This document shows, piece by piece, positions 62,649 to 64,000 of a stretch of DNA of 64,000 nucleotides. How positions within the stretch are numbered: the stretch's first letter is position 1; each line of letters opens with the position of its first letter. The position numbers were made by a program, and so were the translations under genes. The notes beneath the pieces were generated by a model that saw only the letters and a list, made by a program, of their open reading frames with translations, searched no databases and was not told where the DNA came from. Origin of the DNA: Tipula vernalis (taxonomy: Eukaryota > Arthropoda > Insecta > Diptera > Tipulidae); assembly GCA_958295665.1 (NCBI GenBank), contig OY282558.1, forward strand, positions 33,005,045-33,069,044, read 5' to 3'.

Positions 62649-63058
62649 TTTAAAAATTTTGTCAGAAATAATTTCTAAATTGAATTTGGAATTTATTTTC
62701 AAATTTTTATAAAATTTGAAATAAATTATATTTTATTAAAGTATTCAACCTTTTATACCCTTAAATATTTTCATTACTTATTCAAAATATTTCATGTGGA
62801 AACATTTGACAATAAATTTCTTATAAAGTATTACATTTTCTTATTTTCCTTAATTTTTCCTAAATACGATAATTTACTGTAATAAGAACAATAAAACTTA
62901 ACATTCCTTTAAAAATATAAATAAGACAATAGATTTATTGGCAGGTAAACTTTCGACTTCGATTTACCCAAAATTTTAATTTTTTGAGACGTAACAGTTT
63001 ATGTAGCGATTACATAAATTTATTATAAGAATTAGAAATAAACAACAAGATGAATTCT

Positions 63059-63170
63059 GACTGTGTCCGAAACCTGTGATAAATATTTTTTCATACTAAT
63101 TTTTAACATTTATTTGAAAAATCTGCACACACCCAAATTATGACAGGAAATCCTATGATAATTATTGACG
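63059..63170 (+). repeat. Solo end of the TTA-flanked inverted-repeat family
   Basis: GACTGTGTCCGAAACCTGTG, then ATAAATATTTTTTCATACTA and TTTATTTGAAA, match the left end at 59490 over about 75 bases, with weaker similarity to about 63170. No opposite end is seen in the window. Confidence 0.8.
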
Positions 63171-63199
63171 CCTTAGCATTTTCGCTGTTAAATGATTCC

Positions 63200-63800
63200 A
63201 GAAAAACTCGGATAAACTTAAAATCCCAGAATATTATTGAAAAATCAAGAAATCACCAATAATCTTGAAATACCATGCAGTTTTCCAAAACCTGAAATAA
63301 CCTCGAAAATACGACAATGATGATAATTTCGAATAATATCAATGTCAAGCTACCTAACTCTATTCAAATCTGGAAATAAATAAATTTCGAGAATCCCTTT
63401 TGTAAGATAATTTATCCCGAATAATGTCTACAAATTTTCGAATAATGAATTTAAAATCGTATCTTAGATACCTCTATAATTAATTTTGTATAGCATCGTA
63501 CTAAACTCCAACGTCTTGAAATTACAAGCATAAAAAAACAAGAATAGACTCGAATAATTTCAGAAAAGCTCAAATAATCTTAGATAGAGTTCAAGAATAT
63601 TCCCGAAAAACTCAAATTAACTTAGATTTCTAAAATAATCTTGAAAAATCTCAATTCAAAAACAGAAAAAAACTTTTGTCTCGCAAAAAATAACTGCGAA
63701 ACATCGAATAATTTCGAATAAATTAGATGCCAAGCAACTTAACGTTACTCAAACCGGTAATTCGGGAATTTCATCTAACTTATTCTTAATGGGAACGCTT
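63200..63800. repeat. Dispersed repeat rich in TCGAATAA words, copy 2
   Basis: Same orientation and word order as 17281-17830, for example AACTTAGATTTCTAAAATAATCTTGAAAA at 63615 and GCCAAGCAACTTAACG followed by ACTCAAAC. Non-coding. Confidence 0.7.
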
Positions 63801-64000
63801 ATATCATATTTTAATCCAAACTAACTAGAAAAATTTAAAAACATCTCAAACAGTGTTGTGGCAAACAGTAGTCGATTAAGCCTAAAAACCTCACAAAATC
63901 ACTTTAAGTCTTGAAAGTTATTCCAATTATGTTGTATGCTATAACTTTATTAAAATCGAACTGTAAAACCACCCAAATCGGGAAATCGAAACGCCTAACA

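Overview
This is a gene-poor, strongly AT-rich piece of an insect nuclear genome, most likely from a fly. The one host gene that can be named with confidence is decapentaplegic (dpp, the BMP2/4-type TGF-beta ligand). It lies on the minus strand between about 9.87 and 12.23 kb, as two coding exons joined by a 928-bp intron. The signal peptide starts with MRAWL and the propeptide/mature boundary matches Drosophila Dpp closely, which argues for Diptera. Spliceosomal introns, poly(A)-tailed retroposons and a rich set of eukaryotic DNA transposons exclude a bacterium.

Layout. 1-8 kb (3' side of dpp): a 5'-truncated non-LTR retrotransposon tail with a perfect target duplication, a broken Tc1/mariner copy, an internally deleted hAT element with perfect 8-bp target duplication, and a decayed Helitron that still shows its HUH motif. 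8-12.3 kb: dpp with its 3' flank and an acceptor for an upstream non-coding exon. 12.3-52 kb: a long, almost gene-free stretch 5' of dpp. By analogy with Drosophila it may hold dpp 5' exons and enhancers, but none can be identified by eye. It contains an RTF1-like exon fragment, pogo-like MITEs, two non-LTR reverse transcriptase fragments, a deleted Tc1 element with good inverted ends, fold-back repeats, a mariner fragment, a long (AT)n tract and a small cluster of unassigned open frames at 45.7-46.4 kb. 52-64 kb: the busiest part. A nearly complete Tc1-like DD34E transposon carrying a probable intron sits inside another inverted-repeat element. Then come an octanucleotide (CAGTCTGT)n array, a two-exon tyrosine recombinase gene with its catalytic residues intact (Crypton-like), a GC-richer hairpin, a TTA-flanked inverted-repeat element, and a decayed gene resembling the DUF7869 family.

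Several unnamed repeat families occur more than once and can be aligned within the window: 17.3-17.8 with 63.2-63.8 kb; 18.7-19.6 with 24.5-25.0 kb inverted; 25.2-25.5 with 60.45-60.72 kb inverted; 59.5 with 60.3 and 63.1 kb.

The most interesting items are the apparently intact intron-containing tyrosine recombinase at 57.9-59.1 kb, the intron-containing Tc1 transposase at 53.7-54.9 kb, and the nested order of elements that lets relative ages be read. Family names rest on motif recognition from memory; no database search was run.
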